From a bacterium (GTDB taxonomy: Bacteria; Orphanbacterota; Orphanbacteria; Orphanbacterales; Orphanbacteraceae): a stretch of DNA of 64,000 bases. The notes beneath the pieces were generated by a model that saw nothing but the letters and a program-made list of their open reading frames with translations, had not been told where the DNA came from and made no database searches. A program made the position numbers and the translations under genes. The stretch is from contig JALGYY010000035.1 in the NCBI GenBank assembly GCA_025782575.1, positions 62,001 to 126,000 of the forward strand. The letters are read 5' to 3'. Shown piece by piece: positions 9,045 to 18,962 of the stretch. Position 1 is the first letter of the stretch; each line of letters opens with the position of its first letter.

Positions 9045-9410
9045 TTATCGGCGCCTTCCTCGTCCCGCGCCCACGCCCGGAGGCTGAGTGCCGGCCGGGT
9101 AGACGACCATGAGGTCAACGTAGTAGGGTCGATAGGGGATGGAGACCTTACGGTCGTAGTCAATCCAGATTCGCAGGTTCCCGTTCTGCCTCCACACACG
9201 GAGATCGCGCAGTTCGAGCGGGATTCTCTTGTCCGACGCATAGCCGAGTATCTCATTCTGCACGTACTGCTCTGACCTCAGGTGGTTCTCTCGCGCGATC
9301 TCTTTCACCTTCATCGAGAGAAGCCTGTTTGCAATATGCGGAGTGGCCATGGTGAGCCCTATGTGGATCAACCCAACAAGCAGAGCGAGTTTCAGAATCC
9401 CCCTTAGCAT
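9045..9410 (-). CDS. Small membrane-anchored protein, unknown function
   Basis: A 121-residue protein: one N-terminal membrane helix (about residues 5-25), a charged region (MKVKEIARENHLRSEQYVQNEIL) and a strand-rich tail with IWIDYDRKVSIPY, then a Gly/Arg-rich end. The layout resembles DUF4845-like small inner-membrane proteins, but I cannot assign it firmly. The start at 9410 has GGGAGGAAG upstream; longer starts add a low-complexity Pro/Arg stretch lacking a ribosome site. It lies downstream of the 9540 gene and its terminator. Confidence 0.6.
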   Translation of the reverse strand: MLRGILKLALLVGLIHIGLTMATPHIANRLLSMKVKEIARENHLRSEQYVQNEILGYASDKRIPLELRDLRVWRQNGNLRIWIDYDRKVSIPYRPYYVDLMVVYPAGTQPPGVGAGRGRRR

Positions 9411-9488
9411 GGCAGACTTCCTCCCTGTACCGGTTATCGGCCTCCCGGGCAGGGATATGAGCCGCCCCTGATCAATACCCCCATCTGA

Positions 9489-9512
9489 CAAAACCCCGCG
9501 GGGTGGCGGGGC
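9489..9512 (-). terminator. Rho-independent terminator after the 9540 gene
   Basis: Read on the minus strand, CCCCGC (9511-9506) pairs with GCGGGG (9499-9494) around a 6-base loop and is followed by a TTTTG tract. It lies about 30 bases past the stop of the 9540-10190 gene. Confidence 0.75.
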
Positions 9513-9539
9513 TCTGTCTTCAATCATGGGAAGAAACGA

Positions 9540-10190
9540 TCAATATTCGGTAATCTGCACCTTTTGGGCGAATTTGTCCTCACTCAGCTTGCCCGAGGTG
9601 AAGGCGCTGATCTCCTTCATCTGAACGCGAAGCACTAGCCTGTGGTAGCCGTCGTCCCCCCAGGAAGTGTGAAGAGGAGAGGCGAATACCGTGAACCACT
9701 CGTTAGGCTTTGCTTTGGCTATTGTGTCACCATAGTCACGCATCACCTCGATGATCTCATCTTTTACTTTTCCATACTTTTCCTCATCACCCATCACATC
9801 TTCATTGTCGGCTTTTTTACCCTTCTTGCTCCCTGAGCGAATGGTAATGACCTTCTCGCCATCCTCATCTTCCTCTGTGATGATCGAGAAATCCTTGCCT
9901 AGATTCGACCAGATCGATCCGCCGAACCATCCCTCGGAATCGACGAGGCCGACTTCCAGTGTAAACACGGGGCCGTAGTCTTCGATATAAACGCCGTGGG
10001 TAGGATGGGTAGAGCGAACGAGAGCGAAACGGCTTTCCACCAGCGCCTCGTCCAGGATTTTCTCCATAATGGAAATCTGCTTCGAGATCCGTTTGTTATC
10101 ACCTGCTGTTGCATCGACACTTGTCATGAGCAGCAGGGGACCGAAAAGAACTGCCATGGTGATGGCTGATCTGATCTTCATTCTCAGCAT
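9540..10190 (-). CDS. Exported protein of unknown function
   Basis: A 216-residue protein with a Sec signal (residues 5-28, hydrophobic FGPLLLM, ending ATAG). The mature part is helical at first (KRISKQISIMEKILDEALVES), then strand-rich with HPTHGVYIEDYGPVFTLEV, an acidic patch (TEEDEDGEKV), a Lys-rich loop (SKKGKKAD), and DGYHRLVLRVQMKEI. I do not recognise a family. GGAGG eight bases before ATG 10190 sets the start. It is divergent from the Omp85-like gene, which may mean a shared control region or an envelope role. Confidence 0.65.
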   Translation of the reverse strand: MLRMKIRSAITMAVLFGPLLLMTSVDATAGDNKRISKQISIMEKILDEALVESRFALVRSTHPTHGVYIEDYGPVFTLEVGLVDSEGWFGGSIWSNLGKDFSIITEEDEDGEKVITIRSGSKKGKKADNEDVMGDEEKYGKVKDEIIEVMRDYGDTIAKAKPNEWFTVFASPLHTSWGDDGYHRLVLRVQMKEISAFTSGKLSEDKFAQKVQITEY

Positions 10191-10366
10191 TTCATTTGCC
10201 TCCAGATGAGCGAGAAGTACCAACTTCACCCCAAAGACGGAGATCAGGAGGCAGAGTGCTTAAACTAATTGGGGGGAAGCTGGTAGACTTCTGGACCCGA
10301 GCGACCCACGAGGTGCGGAGCACCAGCCGGAAAAGAGCGAGGATGATCATGTCGGGAGGTGAGGAA

Positions 10367-12118
10367 ATGGCCGCGTGGGGGACCGGCTGCCGTGCCAGGC
10401 GGCTCCGGGGCATCGAAAGCGGTCGGCCTGCCGGTTCGGGGGCGCTTCTCCTCCTGCTCCTTTTCATCGCCATCTTCCCGCGGTCCACCTGCGCCGTCGA
10501 ATCGGACAGCCTCACCAGCAACCCCTCTCCGGTCCGGTTCGGAGAGATCCTGATCCTCAGGAAGGACGTCTTCAATCCGTCAGTTCCCGGATTGGATCGT
10601 TTCCCATTCCGCATTCTGAACAAGCTCCACGTTGTAACCAAGGACAATGTGATTCGCGAGCAGCTTCTCATCCGCGACGGAGATATCTTTGATCAGTCCC
10701 TTCTGGATGAATCCGAGCGAGTTCTCCGCCGCCTCAGCTTTATCGGGGCAGCGTCTGCCGTCGCCCTGGATGAAAAGGACGGCTCACGCCGTGTGGTTGT
10801 GGAGACTCAGGATCAGTGGTCTACGAATCTCGAGCTGGAAATCGATCGATTCAAGGACTCCGACGAGGGGGATACGCGCGACGAGAACGGGTTTGAAGTA
10901 ACTCTCAGTGAAGACAACTTTCTAGGATGGGGAAAGAAGATCCGGTTCCGCGCCCGGCACGAGTTCTCAGAAACACAGCTCGGCTATCTTTATGAGGATC
11001 CGAACCTGCTTGACACACGATGGATCATGAAGGGGGCGTTTCAGGATCGCTCCCGCGGCAAAGAGTGGGAGGGATTGATCCTGAGGCCTTTTTACTCGCT
11101 CGGAACGAGATGGAGTCTCGGCTGGCAATCGGTCTTCGAGGCGGAAGAGAATCTCGTTTTCCGCGACGGGATCGAAGAAGCCGTGTTTTTTCAGGAGATT
11201 CGAAATGACGAGATTTTCGTAGGGCGCATGTTCGGGCCGCGGTATCGGCGGAAGGTTCTCCTGCGCGTCTCCGCCGCCCACCGTGATCAGTCCTTTTCTG
11301 ATCTCGCCTCCCCGGATGGCCAAGCGGAGATGCCCGACTTTATCCCGCCCGCCAGCCTACTTCCCGAGGGGGAGCGAGGCCCTTCCCTTATGAGCTCACT
11401 CCGGTTCGGCAGCTTCCGATTCAAAGAAGAGCGCCGCCTCGACAACTTCATCCGTGTAGAAGATGTGGAACTCGGCGGTTTCATCGGTGTGGAGGCGGGA
11501 AGAATCGCTACCAACAGGAGCCGGTGGCGCCTGGGCGCTCAAGCCGCCTGGGGAGGAAGCTGGGGAACAGGCCGCTACTATTCGCTCTTCGGCCAGCTCA
11601 TCTCACACCGACGGCGGGACAGATGGATCGAAACGGAGCTGAGCTCCGCGCTTCAGGCCTACGCTCATCTGGGAGGCTGGAACACTCTCGCCGGAAGAAT
11701 CGCCCTCGACAGAGGATGGAAAATGCTGCCGGGGGATGAGTTCTTTCTGGGAGAGAACAACGGACTTCGCGGCTTCCCGGCGCGGAGTTCAGCGGGACCG
11801 AATCGGCTCCTGCTGAATGTCGAGGATCGGCTGTTCTCGGATCTCGTCCTCTATACCGTGGCTATCGGCGGCGCTCTGTTCGTCGATGGTGGAGCGGTGT
11901 GGGAAGATGGCACCGGGATTTCCTGGAACGACCTCGATGCCGGCGCGGGATTCGGTCTTCGATTCGGTTTGACCAAGTCCCGGTCATCGCCTGTGATCCG
12001 GATTGACCTGGCCCGGAATCTTACGAATGGTTCCTATCGATTCAGCGTCATATCAGGACACATATTCGCGCTCCTCCGACCTTTCCGCGAATTCACCCTC
12101 CGGCAGGAAGATCGCTGA
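10367..12118 (+). CDS. Omp85-family outer-membrane protein (BamA/TamA-like) with POTRA domain
   Basis: A 583-residue protein with an N-terminal signal (LLLLLLFIAIF, cleavage near STCAVES). A POTRA-like segment follows (NKLHVVTKDNVIREQLLIRDGDIFD, then ERVLRRLSFIG). After that comes a long amphipathic-strand barrel containing the Omp85 hallmarks LRGFPARSSAGPNRLLLNVEDRLF and a closing DAGAGFGLRFGL. It is shorter than BamA and has only about one to two POTRA units, so a TamA/lipid- or LVIVD-type transporter is possible. GGGAGGTGAGG just upstream fixes ATG 10367; an open extension to 10196 lacks a signal. Confidence 0.82.
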   Translation: MAAWGTGCRARRLRGIESGRPAGSGALLLLLLFIAIFPRSTCAVESDSLTSNPSPVRFGEILILRKDVFNPSVPGLDRFPFRILNKLHVVTKDNVIREQLLIRDGDIFDQSLLDESERVLRRLSFIGAASAVALDEKDGSRRVVVETQDQWSTNLELEIDRFKDSDEGDTRDENGFEVTLSEDNFLGWGKKIRFRARHEFSETQLGYLYEDPNLLDTRWIMKGAFQDRSRGKEWEGLILRPFYSLGTRWSLGWQSVFEAEENLVFRDGIEEAVFFQEIRNDEIFVGRMFGPRYRRKVLLRVSAAHRDQSFSDLASPDGQAEMPDFIPPASLLPEGERGPSLMSSLRFGSFRFKEERRLDNFIRVEDVELGGFIGVEAGRIATNRSRWRLGAQAAWGGSWGTGRYYSLFGQLISHRRRDRWIETELSSALQAYAHLGGWNTLAGRIALDRGWKMLPGDEFFLGENNGLRGFPARSSAGPNRLLLNVEDRLFSDLVLYTVAIGGALFVDGGAVWEDGTGISWNDLDAGAGFGLRFGLTKSRSSPVIRIDLARNLTNGSYRFSVISGHIFALLRPFREFTLRQEDR

Positions 12119-12132
12119 CCTGAATATTTGAT

Positions 12133-12161
12133 TTGGAGGTCCCGCGCCCCGTCCCTATCCT
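12133..12161 (+). promoter_or_regulatory. Weak candidate promoter for the hem operon
   Basis: TTGGAG (12133-12138), a 17-base spacer and TATCCT (12156-12161) lie upstream of hemX. The match is only partial. Confidence 0.3.
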
Positions 12162-12200
12162 ATATTATGGAAGCCGGTGCCCTTCGGGGGGAGAGTATTC

Positions 12201-13028
12201 ATGCATCAGTTCATCGAGGTAACCAATGCCGCCCTGCCGGTACTCTACGGCATCCTCTTTGCCGCCTACCTCTCCGCGTTCCTGGGCAAAGGGGAGGTCT
12301 GGGTAAGACGGGTCACCAGTTTTCTCCCGTTCTTGGTTGTGCTCCATGGTGCCTACCTGGCAGGTCGTACGATCCACCTGGGCCACATTCCGCTACTGTC
12401 ACGCAGCGAGGCGATGAGCACCGTAGGGTTCTGCCTCGCGGTAATCTACCTGATCCAGGAACGGCAGGTGCGGGTGCGCGAGGTGGGAGTTTTCGTCCTC
12501 GGTCCCGCCTGGGCATTGCAGCTGTTCAGTTCGTTCCATATCCAGCATATCGTCCTGACGCAGGATCCCCAGTTTCAAGGCGCCCTCTTCCGGTTTCATG
12601 TGTTCACGTCCATACTCGCCTATGTGGGATTTGCCGTGGCGGCCTTTTACGGCGTCCTCTTCCTGCTTCTCCTCAGAGAAATCGAATCGCGAAGGCTCGG
12701 CTTCATGTTCTCACGTCTCCCCGCACTTGAAACGCTCTCCCGGATGAATTACAGGACGGTACTTCTCGCGTTCGTTCTTTTCACACTCGGTGTCATCACA
12801 GGTACGGTCTGGGCAATCCGCGTACTCGAGGATCATTCGGCCGTCGATCCCAAAATGATCGGCTCGGTCGTGATCTGGCTGATCTACGCCTCTTTTCTCG
12901 GCTTGAGCGCATTGCGGCGATGGCAAGGGCGGAGCGGCGCATTGCTCTCCCTATTCGGGTTCGCGGCCGTGCTGACCGTATTCGTGGCGCTGAACTTCCT
13001 TCTTCCTTCATTCCACGACTTCCTTTGA
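12201..13028 (+). CDS. hemX: HemX / CcsA-like membrane protein
   Basis: A 275-residue polytopic protein with about eight hydrophobic helices (for example LPVLYGILFAAYLSAFL, VLLAFVLFTLGVITGTVWA) and conserved His residues facing the membrane (LHGAYLAGRTIHLG). It belongs to the cytochrome-c-assembly superfamily. In Bacillus-type hemAXCDB operons this protein modulates glutamyl-tRNA reductase levels, and its position directly before hemA supports that role over cytochrome c biogenesis. GGGGGGAGAG about 7 bases upstream selects ATG 12201 rather than GTG 12177. Confidence 0.85.
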   Translation: MHQFIEVTNAALPVLYGILFAAYLSAFLGKGEVWVRRVTSFLPFLVVLHGAYLAGRTIHLGHIPLLSRSEAMSTVGFCLAVIYLIQERQVRVREVGVFVLGPAWALQLFSSFHIQHIVLTQDPQFQGALFRFHVFTSILAYVGFAVAAFYGVLFLLLLREIESRRLGFMFSRLPALETLSRMNYRTVLLAFVLFTLGVITGTVWAIRVLEDHSAVDPKMIGSVVIWLIYASFLGLSALRRWQGRSGALLSLFGFAAVLTVFVALNFLLPSFHDFL

Positions 13029-13029
13029 T

Positions 13030-14331
13030 ATGGGCCATTCGGAGAATCAATCGAATCGGGAACGCCGTCACCTGGTCATGGCCGGCCAGAACTATCGATC
13101 CACGCCTGTCGATCTCCGAGAACAGCTCGCGTTCGACGAGGAGACCACGAAACTGGCTATCTCCTCGTTGCTCGGAAACGGAGAGATCAGCGAGTGCGCC
13201 GTGCTGTCCACGTGCAATCGGAGCGAAGTTTATGTAGTGGCGGAATCAGTGGAGTCCGGCCTCTCCCGCATACGTGAAACGTATACGAATCTGTTTCAGA
13301 TTCCTCTGGCGACGATCGACCCCATACTCTACAAGCATCAAGGATCGAAAGCGGTGCACCAGCTGTTTGCTGTCGCCGCCGGGATCGACTCCATGGTGAT
13401 CGGCGAACCTCAGATTCTCGGGCAGGTGAAAGACGCGTTCGCAGTGGCATCCCAGTCGAAAGCAACCCGCCTGATTCTGAACCGTCTGTTTTCCCAGGCG
13501 ATCGAAGTGGGAAAGAAGGTGCGGACAGAGACATCGATCGGGAGCGGTGCTGTCTCGATCCCGTTCGCTGCTGTTGAAATCGTTAAGAACATCTTCGATA
13601 AGCTGGGAAATCGCTCAGCTCTCGTTGTCGGCGCAGGCGAAACGGGCGTACTCGCCGCACGGCATCTGAAAAACGCCGGTTTCGGTTCGATCGTGCTCAC
13701 CAATCGGACGTTTTCCAAAGCGGCCCGTCTGGCTGAGGAGATCGGTGGATCGGCGAGACGCTTCGAGGACCTCACCGAATGTCTTGTCGCGTCAGACGTA
13801 GTGTTGTGCGCCACATCATCCCCCGAACCGATTCTCAAGGCGGCCACGATTGCGGAGGTGGCGCGGGACAGGAAGATGCCGTTCTTCCTGGTCGATCTCG
13901 CTGTTCCGAGGGATATCGACCCTGCGGTGCGAAAAATCTCGGGCGCCATTCTTTACGATCTCGATGATCTGAAAGTCATCGTCGATCGGAATCAGAAACA
14001 GCGCATCAAAGAAGCAGAACGAGGTCGCTCCATTCTCGAGGAAGAAGTCGGGCGATTCGGCCGCTGGATGGACGCCCTTGATTCTACCCTGACCATCAGG
14101 CTCCTCCGGTCCAAGCTCGAGCGCATCAGCGGAGCCGAGCTCGAGCGTCACGGAAAGGGGCTCTCCCCCGAGGAGAAAAAACATCTCCAGCGATTCGCTC
14201 ATGGCCTGCTTAACAAGATCCTTCACACGCCCACATTGCGCCTCAAGTCGATGAACGGCTCCAGTGCAAGCTCGGAGGAGCAGCGTATTGTGAAAGATCT
14301 GTTCGCGCTGGAAGAGGAGGATGGGGAATGA
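13030..14331 (+). CDS. hemA: Glutamyl-tRNA reductase
   Basis: Makes glutamate-1-semialdehyde from glutamyl-tRNA with NADPH, the first committed step of C5 tetrapyrrole synthesis. It has 433 residues with nucleophilic Cys62 in STCNRSE, the GIDSMVIGEPQILGQVK substrate loop, a Rossmann motif (VVGAGETG) and the C-terminal dimerisation helices. It starts one base after hemX and its stop overlaps the hemC start (ATGA). GTG-free ATG start is unambiguous. The hemL aminomutase is not in the window. Confidence 0.97.
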   Translation: MGHSENQSNRERRHLVMAGQNYRSTPVDLREQLAFDEETTKLAISSLLGNGEISECAVLSTCNRSEVYVVAESVESGLSRIRETYTNLFQIPLATIDPILYKHQGSKAVHQLFAVAAGIDSMVIGEPQILGQVKDAFAVASQSKATRLILNRLFSQAIEVGKKVRTETSIGSGAVSIPFAAVEIVKNIFDKLGNRSALVVGAGETGVLAARHLKNAGFGSIVLTNRTFSKAARLAEEIGGSARRFEDLTECLVASDVVLCATSSPEPILKAATIAEVARDRKMPFFLVDLAVPRDIDPAVRKISGAILYDLDDLKVIVDRNQKQRIKEAERGRSILEEEVGRFGRWMDALDSTLTIRLLRSKLERISGAELERHGKGLSPEEKKHLQRFAHGLLNKILHTPTLRLKSMNGSSASSEEQRIVKDLFALEEEDGE

Positions 14332-15269
14332 ATCGATCTCTCCGTCTCGGTACACGAGGGAGCCCGCTCGCCCTCTGGCAGGCCGATCGCGTACAGAACG
14401 ACCTGCGGAAGATCTACCCGGATCATTCCGTTGAGGTGGTAATCCTCAAAACGACAGGCGACAAGAACCAGACGAGCCCACTGGCCGAGATCGGTACAAG
14501 CGCGCTCTTCACCGCCGAGATCGATCGCGCTCTACTTTCGGGAGAAGTAGATTTCGGGGTTCACAGCCTGAAAGACTGCGAATCCGTACTGGAGTCGGGG
14601 ATCTATCTCGCGGCCGTCCTTGAGCGAGGATCTCCGTTCGATTCATTCGTTCCTGCAGAGGGAGTCGAATCCGTCGGTTTTTCTTCTCTTCTCGAGGGCT
14701 CATCGATTGCCACGGGGAGCTTGAGGCGGCGGGCACAAATCCTGGCCGCCCGTCCCGATCTCGTCGTGGAGGAGCTCCGTGGAAACATCGACACCCGTCT
14801 GGAGCAGCGTAACAGGCCGGGTCTTGCCGGCGTCCTCATGGCCGAGGCGGCGCTGCTTCGACTGGGTCGTCATGTAAAGCGCGAGGTACTTCCCGCTGAA
14901 ATCATGTTGCCGGCGGTCTGCCAGGGGATTGTCGGAATCACCACCAGGGAAGGGGATGAGGAGATCGCCACGTTCGTCCGGGCCATCAACTGTGAGGAGA
15001 CGATGAGCCGAGCCCTCGCCGAGCGGGCTATGCTTCGCGTACTGGAGGGGGGGTGCCGAGTCCCGGCGGGCGCCTTCGCTGTGAGAAACGGAGACACGAT
15101 TCATCTGCGGGCACTGATTGCAGCGGTCGATGGAAGCCGGGTGGTCACCAGGGAGGGCTCCGCTGACGTGTACCAAGGCGAAAGCCTCGGCCGCCGACTG
15201 GGAGAGGAGATCCTCGCCGCCGGAGGAGCCGAGATCCTTAACGACATTCGCTTCGAGGATCTCCCTTGA
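14328..15269 (+). CDS. hemC: Hydroxymethylbilane synthase (porphobilinogen deaminase)
   Basis: Polymerises four porphobilinogen units into hydroxymethylbilane. The 313-residue length is normal. N-terminal LGTRGSPLALWQAD, HSLKDCE, GSLRRRAQ and LRGNIDTRL are the substrate and cofactor Arg/Lys/Asp motifs; LEGGCRVPAGAF holds Cys243, which carries the dipyrromethane cofactor. The usual HSMKD is HSLKD here. It is translationally coupled to hemA and hemD. Confidence 0.97.
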   Translation: MNRSLRLGTRGSPLALWQADRVQNDLRKIYPDHSVEVVILKTTGDKNQTSPLAEIGTSALFTAEIDRALLSGEVDFGVHSLKDCESVLESGIYLAAVLERGSPFDSFVPAEGVESVGFSSLLEGSSIATGSLRRRAQILAARPDLVVEELRGNIDTRLEQRNRPGLAGVLMAEAALLRLGRHVKREVLPAEIMLPAVCQGIVGITTREGDEEIATFVRAINCEETMSRALAERAMLRVLEGGCRVPAGAFAVRNGDTIHLRALIAAVDGSRVVTREGSADVYQGESLGRRLGEEILAAGGAEILNDIRFEDLP

Positions 15270-16087
15270 ACGACCGTCCTTCATCGACCGGTGGCGGAGG
15301 GCCGCTCGCCGGAATACGGGTTGTTCTCACCAGGCCACGCGACCTCGCACCAGAATGGAAAGAAGCTCTCCGTTCATCGGGAGCGGAAGTGCTCCTGTTT
15401 CCCACGATTCGAATCCGACCGATTCCGAGTTCACTGAAACCGTCTCTCGCCCGGCTCGATGAATTCGACTGGATCATATTCACGAGCCGTAACGCCGTGC
15501 GCCTTTTTGCCCAGGCGATTCCACCAGGCAGCACGATGGCGAAATTTCTCGCTCCGGTAAATGCCAGGGTAGCGGCCGTCGGAAGGGGAACAGGAGAGGA
15601 ACTGGAAACCAGGGGAGTCGCCGGTGCATTGGTATCCGAGAGGGGTGACGGCCTCTCCCTCGCTGAAGACATTATCAGACAGTTTAACTCCCCCGGTCCG
15701 AAAGTGCTGCTCCCTCGATCAGCCGCCGGTCTTTCGGAATTGCCGGATCGACTCGCAGCGGCAGGTGCTGTGGTTACCGATATTTCAATCTATGAGACTG
15801 TCCGGGAAGAGAGGCATTCAGCTGAGATTCTCGGAAAGATCCGGAGCAACCGGTTCGATGTCGTGCTATTTTCGAGCCCGAGCAGCCTGGATAGTTTTCT
15901 GGAACTGGCCGGTAGAGAAAGCCTGTCCGATCGAGCCATTGCGATCGGCGTCATCGGCAAAGTGACTGCGGGAGCGCTCCGGAAAACGGGCCGTGAACCT
16001 GATTTCATCATGGCGGCGCCGACTACGAGCGCGATGATCGATTCGATGACACTCTGGCGCCAATCGCGCCGAACCAGGAGCAATTGA
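15266..16087 (+). CDS. hemD: Uroporphyrinogen-III synthase
   Basis: Closes hydroxymethylbilane with inversion of ring D. The sequence is divergent, as usual for the family, but shows the two-domain layout: [24 protein letters not shown] in the first lobe and [17 protein letters not shown] with [13 protein letters not shown] in the second. It has 273 residues. The TTG start lies in a TTGA overlap with the hemC stop; there is no ATG before the first strand. Confidence 0.92.
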   Translation: MNDRPSSTGGGGPLAGIRVVLTRPRDLAPEWKEALRSSGAEVLLFPTIRIRPIPSSLKPSLARLDEFDWIIFTSRNAVRLFAQAIPPGSTMAKFLAPVNARVAAVGRGTGEELETRGVAGALVSERGDGLSLAEDIIRQFNSPGPKVLLPRSAAGLSELPDRLAAAGAVVTDISIYETVREERHSAEILGKIRSNRFDVVLFSSPSSLDSFLELAGRESLSDRAIAIGVIGKVTAGALRKTGREPDFIMAAPTTSAMIDSMTLWRQSRRTRSN

Positions 16088-16088
16088 T

Positions 16089-17060
16089 ATGGAGTTTCCA
16101 CTCTCCCGCATGCGGCGCCTGCGCGCGAACCCGACGATCAGGCGGATGGTCCGCGAAACACGTCTCACCCCCGATCACCTTATCTATCCACTGTTCGTAA
16201 TTCATGGGGAGGGACTGGAAAGGCCGATCGCTTCCATGCCGGGTGTCTTCCAATATTCGATCGACCGGATGATCGAAGAGGCCCGTGCCGCTCATGCCGA
16301 CGGAATTCCCGCCGTGATTCTATTCGGTCTCCCCGCGCAGAAAGACGCGGCCGGAACCGAAGCATACGCGGAAGACGGCATCATCCAGAGAGCGGTAACA
16401 GCATTGAAGAACGAGATTCCAACTCTGCTTGTCATTACCGATGTCTGTCTCTGCGAGTACACCGATCATGGACATTGCGGTCTTCTCGATGGTGAGAAAA
16501 TTGATAATGACACCACTCTTCCTCTCCTCGCTCGAGAAGCGGTCTCCCACGCCCTTGCGGGTGCCGACATGGTCGCCCCTTCTGACATGATGGATGGGCG
16601 CGTTGCTGCGATCAGGCATGCCCTCGACGGCAAGGGGTTCGCTGACACGCCGATTCTCTCGTACGCAGCCAAGTTCTCGTCAGCTTTCTACGGTCCGTTT
16701 CGTAATGCGGCCGATTCAGCTCCTCAGTTCGGAGACCGCAAGAGCTATCAGATGGACCCGGCCAACAGGAGACAGGCCCTTCGGGAGGTCGAACTTGACA
16801 TAGTAGAAGGAGCCGATCTGATCATGGTCAAACCCGCGCTTTCTTACCTCGATGTGATCCGTGAAGTCCGCAACAGTTTCGATTTACCGGTAGTGGCATA
16901 CAACGTCAGTGGTGAATACTCGATGGTCCACGCAGCGGCCGAAAGGGGTTGGGTCGACGGGGAAGCGCTTGCCCTGGAAATTCTTCTATCCATACGAAGG
17001 GCGGGAGCGGATCTGATCATCACGTACCACGCCCGAGAAGCCTGCCGGTGGTTTGCGTAG
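16089..17060 (+). CDS. hemB: Delta-aminolevulinic acid dehydratase (porphobilinogen synthase)
   Basis: Condenses two 5-aminolevulinate molecules to porphobilinogen. It has 323 residues. The zinc-type motif [14 protein letters not shown] is present (three Cys), so this is the Zn-dependent class. The two Schiff-base lysines lie in [12 protein letters not shown] and [12 protein letters not shown]. It begins one base after the hemD stop and closes the hem operon; no clear terminator follows, only a small CCGGT/ACCGG stem. Confidence 0.97.
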   Translation: MEFPLSRMRRLRANPTIRRMVRETRLTPDHLIYPLFVIHGEGLERPIASMPGVFQYSIDRMIEEARAAHADGIPAVILFGLPAQKDAAGTEAYAEDGIIQRAVTALKNEIPTLLVITDVCLCEYTDHGHCGLLDGEKIDNDTTLPLLAREAVSHALAGADMVAPSDMMDGRVAAIRHALDGKGFADTPILSYAAKFSSAFYGPFRNAADSAPQFGDRKSYQMDPANRRQALREVELDIVEGADLIMVKPALSYLDVIREVRNSFDLPVVAYNVSGEYSMVHAAAERGWVDGEALALEILLSIRRAGADLIITYHAREACRWFA

Positions 17061-17282
17061 CCTACCGGTTAAATGACCGGCCCTCCAGGTCCTTCCAGTC
17101 CTTCCCTTTCCCTTCAGGGGCGATCCCGCCGCCCAATCGTCATCATTCCTGAGCATCCGTACCAAACTCGCTAAGAACAGATCTAAAGATCACCGATCTT
17201 CCATCCGAAACGGAGATTGAGGGATCGCAGGGTAATCCCTCTGCCGTTTGTCGATTTGTGACGCAATTGCGCGGATACAAAC
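17061..17282. other. Intergenic region before pilus operon, with inverted repeat 17219-17241
   Basis: This 222-base gap holds an inverted repeat GAGGGAT-N9-ATCCCTC (17219-17225 / 17235-17241) 40-60 bases before the pilus ATPase start. It could be an operator. I see no convincing -35/-10 pair and no purine-rich ribosome site before the next ATG. Confidence 0.4.
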
Positions 17283-18962
17283 ATGGAAGATGAAAAAATT
17301 ATAGATAGCGCAGAAGATCGGCCGCTCCCCCCCCGTCTGACCGAAGATGAGTTGCGGGAGCGGGCAACGCGACTCGATCTCCCCTACGTTCGTCCGGATA
17401 CGGCGACCGTCGATCAGATCGTGATCGAACAGGTCCCGGAAAGCACCGCACGCAGGCTTCGTGCCTTGCCCCTTTTCCTCGTTGAGGCTTCCCTTTCGGT
17501 CGCCATGACCGATCCTACCGATGTTCTCGCGTTGGACGAACTCCGGCGAATCACCGGCTACGCCATTCTCCCGGCGCTCTGTGGAGAAGAGTTTCTGCAA
17601 GATGCTTTCGATCGCTATTACCGAGTGGATTCCACGATTCGAGTGGTCCTCGAGCGTATGAAAGATACGAAAAAGGAGATCGAGGAAGACGAATCGGTCC
17701 GGCATCGAATCGATGACGTAGAGAGCGGCCATGACATCGTCGATCTCGTGAACATGATCCTTCTGCAGGCCGTTCGTGATGGGGCGAGTGACATACACGT
17801 GGAGCCGGATGATCACCTCTTCCGAATCCGCTATCGGGTGGACGGTGTGCTTCGGGAAGCACACTCAGCCGCGATGGGAATCCATCCGGCGTTCACTTCC
17901 CGCCTGAAAACGATGTCCAACATGGATATTACCGAGAAGCGCCTTCCCCAGGACGGCCGCATGCTCGTTCGAACCGGCGGCAAGGAGATTGATTTCCGAG
18001 TGAGTTCGCTCCCCACTGTGCAAGGTGAGAAAGTAGTGCTCCGGATTCTTGACCAGGAGGCCTTGCGACTCGACCTCGATCACCTCGGGTTCCCGGACGG
18101 CGTCAAGCAGGCCTGGCTGAAACTGATCAATCATCCGGACGGAATGATCCTTGTGACCGGCCCCACGGGAAGCGGGAAGACATCAACCCTCTATTCCACA
18201 CTGCAGAAGCTCAATTCCATCGATCGCAATATCATCACCGTGGAGGATCCGGTGGAGTACAACTTCCCGGTGATCAATCAGGTGCAGGTGAACGACAAGG
18301 CCGGCCTCGTTTTCTCGAGCGTACTGCGCAGCATCCTTCGACAGGATCCCGACATTGTAATGGTCGGCGAAATACGCGACAGGACGACTGCTGAAATCGG
18401 CATTCGTGCGGCCCTTACCGGTCATCTCGTCCTCAGTACTTTGCATACGAATGATTCGGTAAGCGCGGTAACACGTCTCGTCGATATGGGGATTCCCCCG
18501 TTTCTGGTAGCGACTACCATTCGAGGCATTCTGGCGCAGCGTCTCATCCGGATGATCTGCAGCAAGTGCCGAGCCCGGACCGAACCGGAAGGGGAGCTCC
18601 TCCACCTCGCCGGTCTGTCACCGAGCGATGCCCGGTCAATGGAGTTCTACAAAGGGAATGGCTGCCGGGCCTGCTCCAACACCGGATACCGGGGCCGGAC
18701 GGGAGTGTATGAGGTACTGGTCTTCTCCCACGCCGTGAATCGAGCGATTGTCGCTGAAAAATCAGAATCCGAGATCGTATCAGCCGCCAGGAAGGAGGGT
18801 GCTTTCTGCCGCCTCTGGGATGACGGGATGGACAAGGCGCGCCAGGGGATCACTACGCTCGAAGAGGTGATCCGCGTAACCCGGGTCGCCGAGGAGGCCG
18901 AAGAAGCAAGGTCTGAAGCTGGTGAGCCCCTCCCGGCCGCACCCGAGGGAGGGGCGGCGTAG
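17283..18962 (+). CDS. pilB: Type IV pilus / type II secretion assembly ATPase (PilB/GspE)
   Basis: Cytoplasmic hexameric ATPase that drives pilin extrusion. It has 559 residues: an N-terminal MshEN-like domain (residues ~20-120), then ASDIHVEPDD, Walker A GPTGSGKTS (about 293), the Asp box (TVEDPVEYNF), Walker B region DPDIVMVGEIRD (about 354), and a His box (GHLVLSTLHTND). A CSKC/CRAC zinc finger follows (about 425-462). The C-terminal tail is Glu/Ala/Pro-rich and may be disordered. It opens the pilus operon; the platform gene overlaps its stop. No retraction ATPase PilT gene is nearby. Confidence 0.95.
   Translation: MEDEKIIDSAEDRPLPPRLTEDELRERATRLDLPYVRPDTATVDQIVIEQVPESTARRLRALPLFLVEASLSVAMTDPTDVLALDELRRITGYAILPALCGEEFLQDAFDRYYRVDSTIRVVLERMKDTKKEIEEDESVRHRIDDVESGHDIVDLVNMILLQAVRDGASDIHVEPDDHLFRIRYRVDGVLREAHSAAMGIHPAFTSRLKTMSNMDITEKRLPQDGRMLVRTGGKEIDFRVSSLPTVQGEKVVLRILDQEALRLDLDHLGFPDGVKQAWLKLINHPDGMILVTGPTGSGKTSTLYSTLQKLNSIDRNIITVEDPVEYNFPVINQVQVNDKAGLVFSSVLRSILRQDPDIVMVGEIRDRTTAEIGIRAALTGHLVLSTLHTNDSVSAVTRLVDMGIPPFLVATTIRGILAQRLIRMICSKCRARTEPEGELLHLAGLSPSDARSMEFYKGNGCRACSNTGYRGRTGVYEVLVFSHAVNRAIVAEKSESEIVSAARKEGAFCRLWDDGMDKARQGITTLEEVIRVTRVAEEAEEARSEAGEPLPAAPEGGAA

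Noticed and set aside
12128-12730. 200-codon frame overlapping hemX
   Set aside because: Different frame from the clearly polytopic HemX; Arg/Pro-rich with no features.
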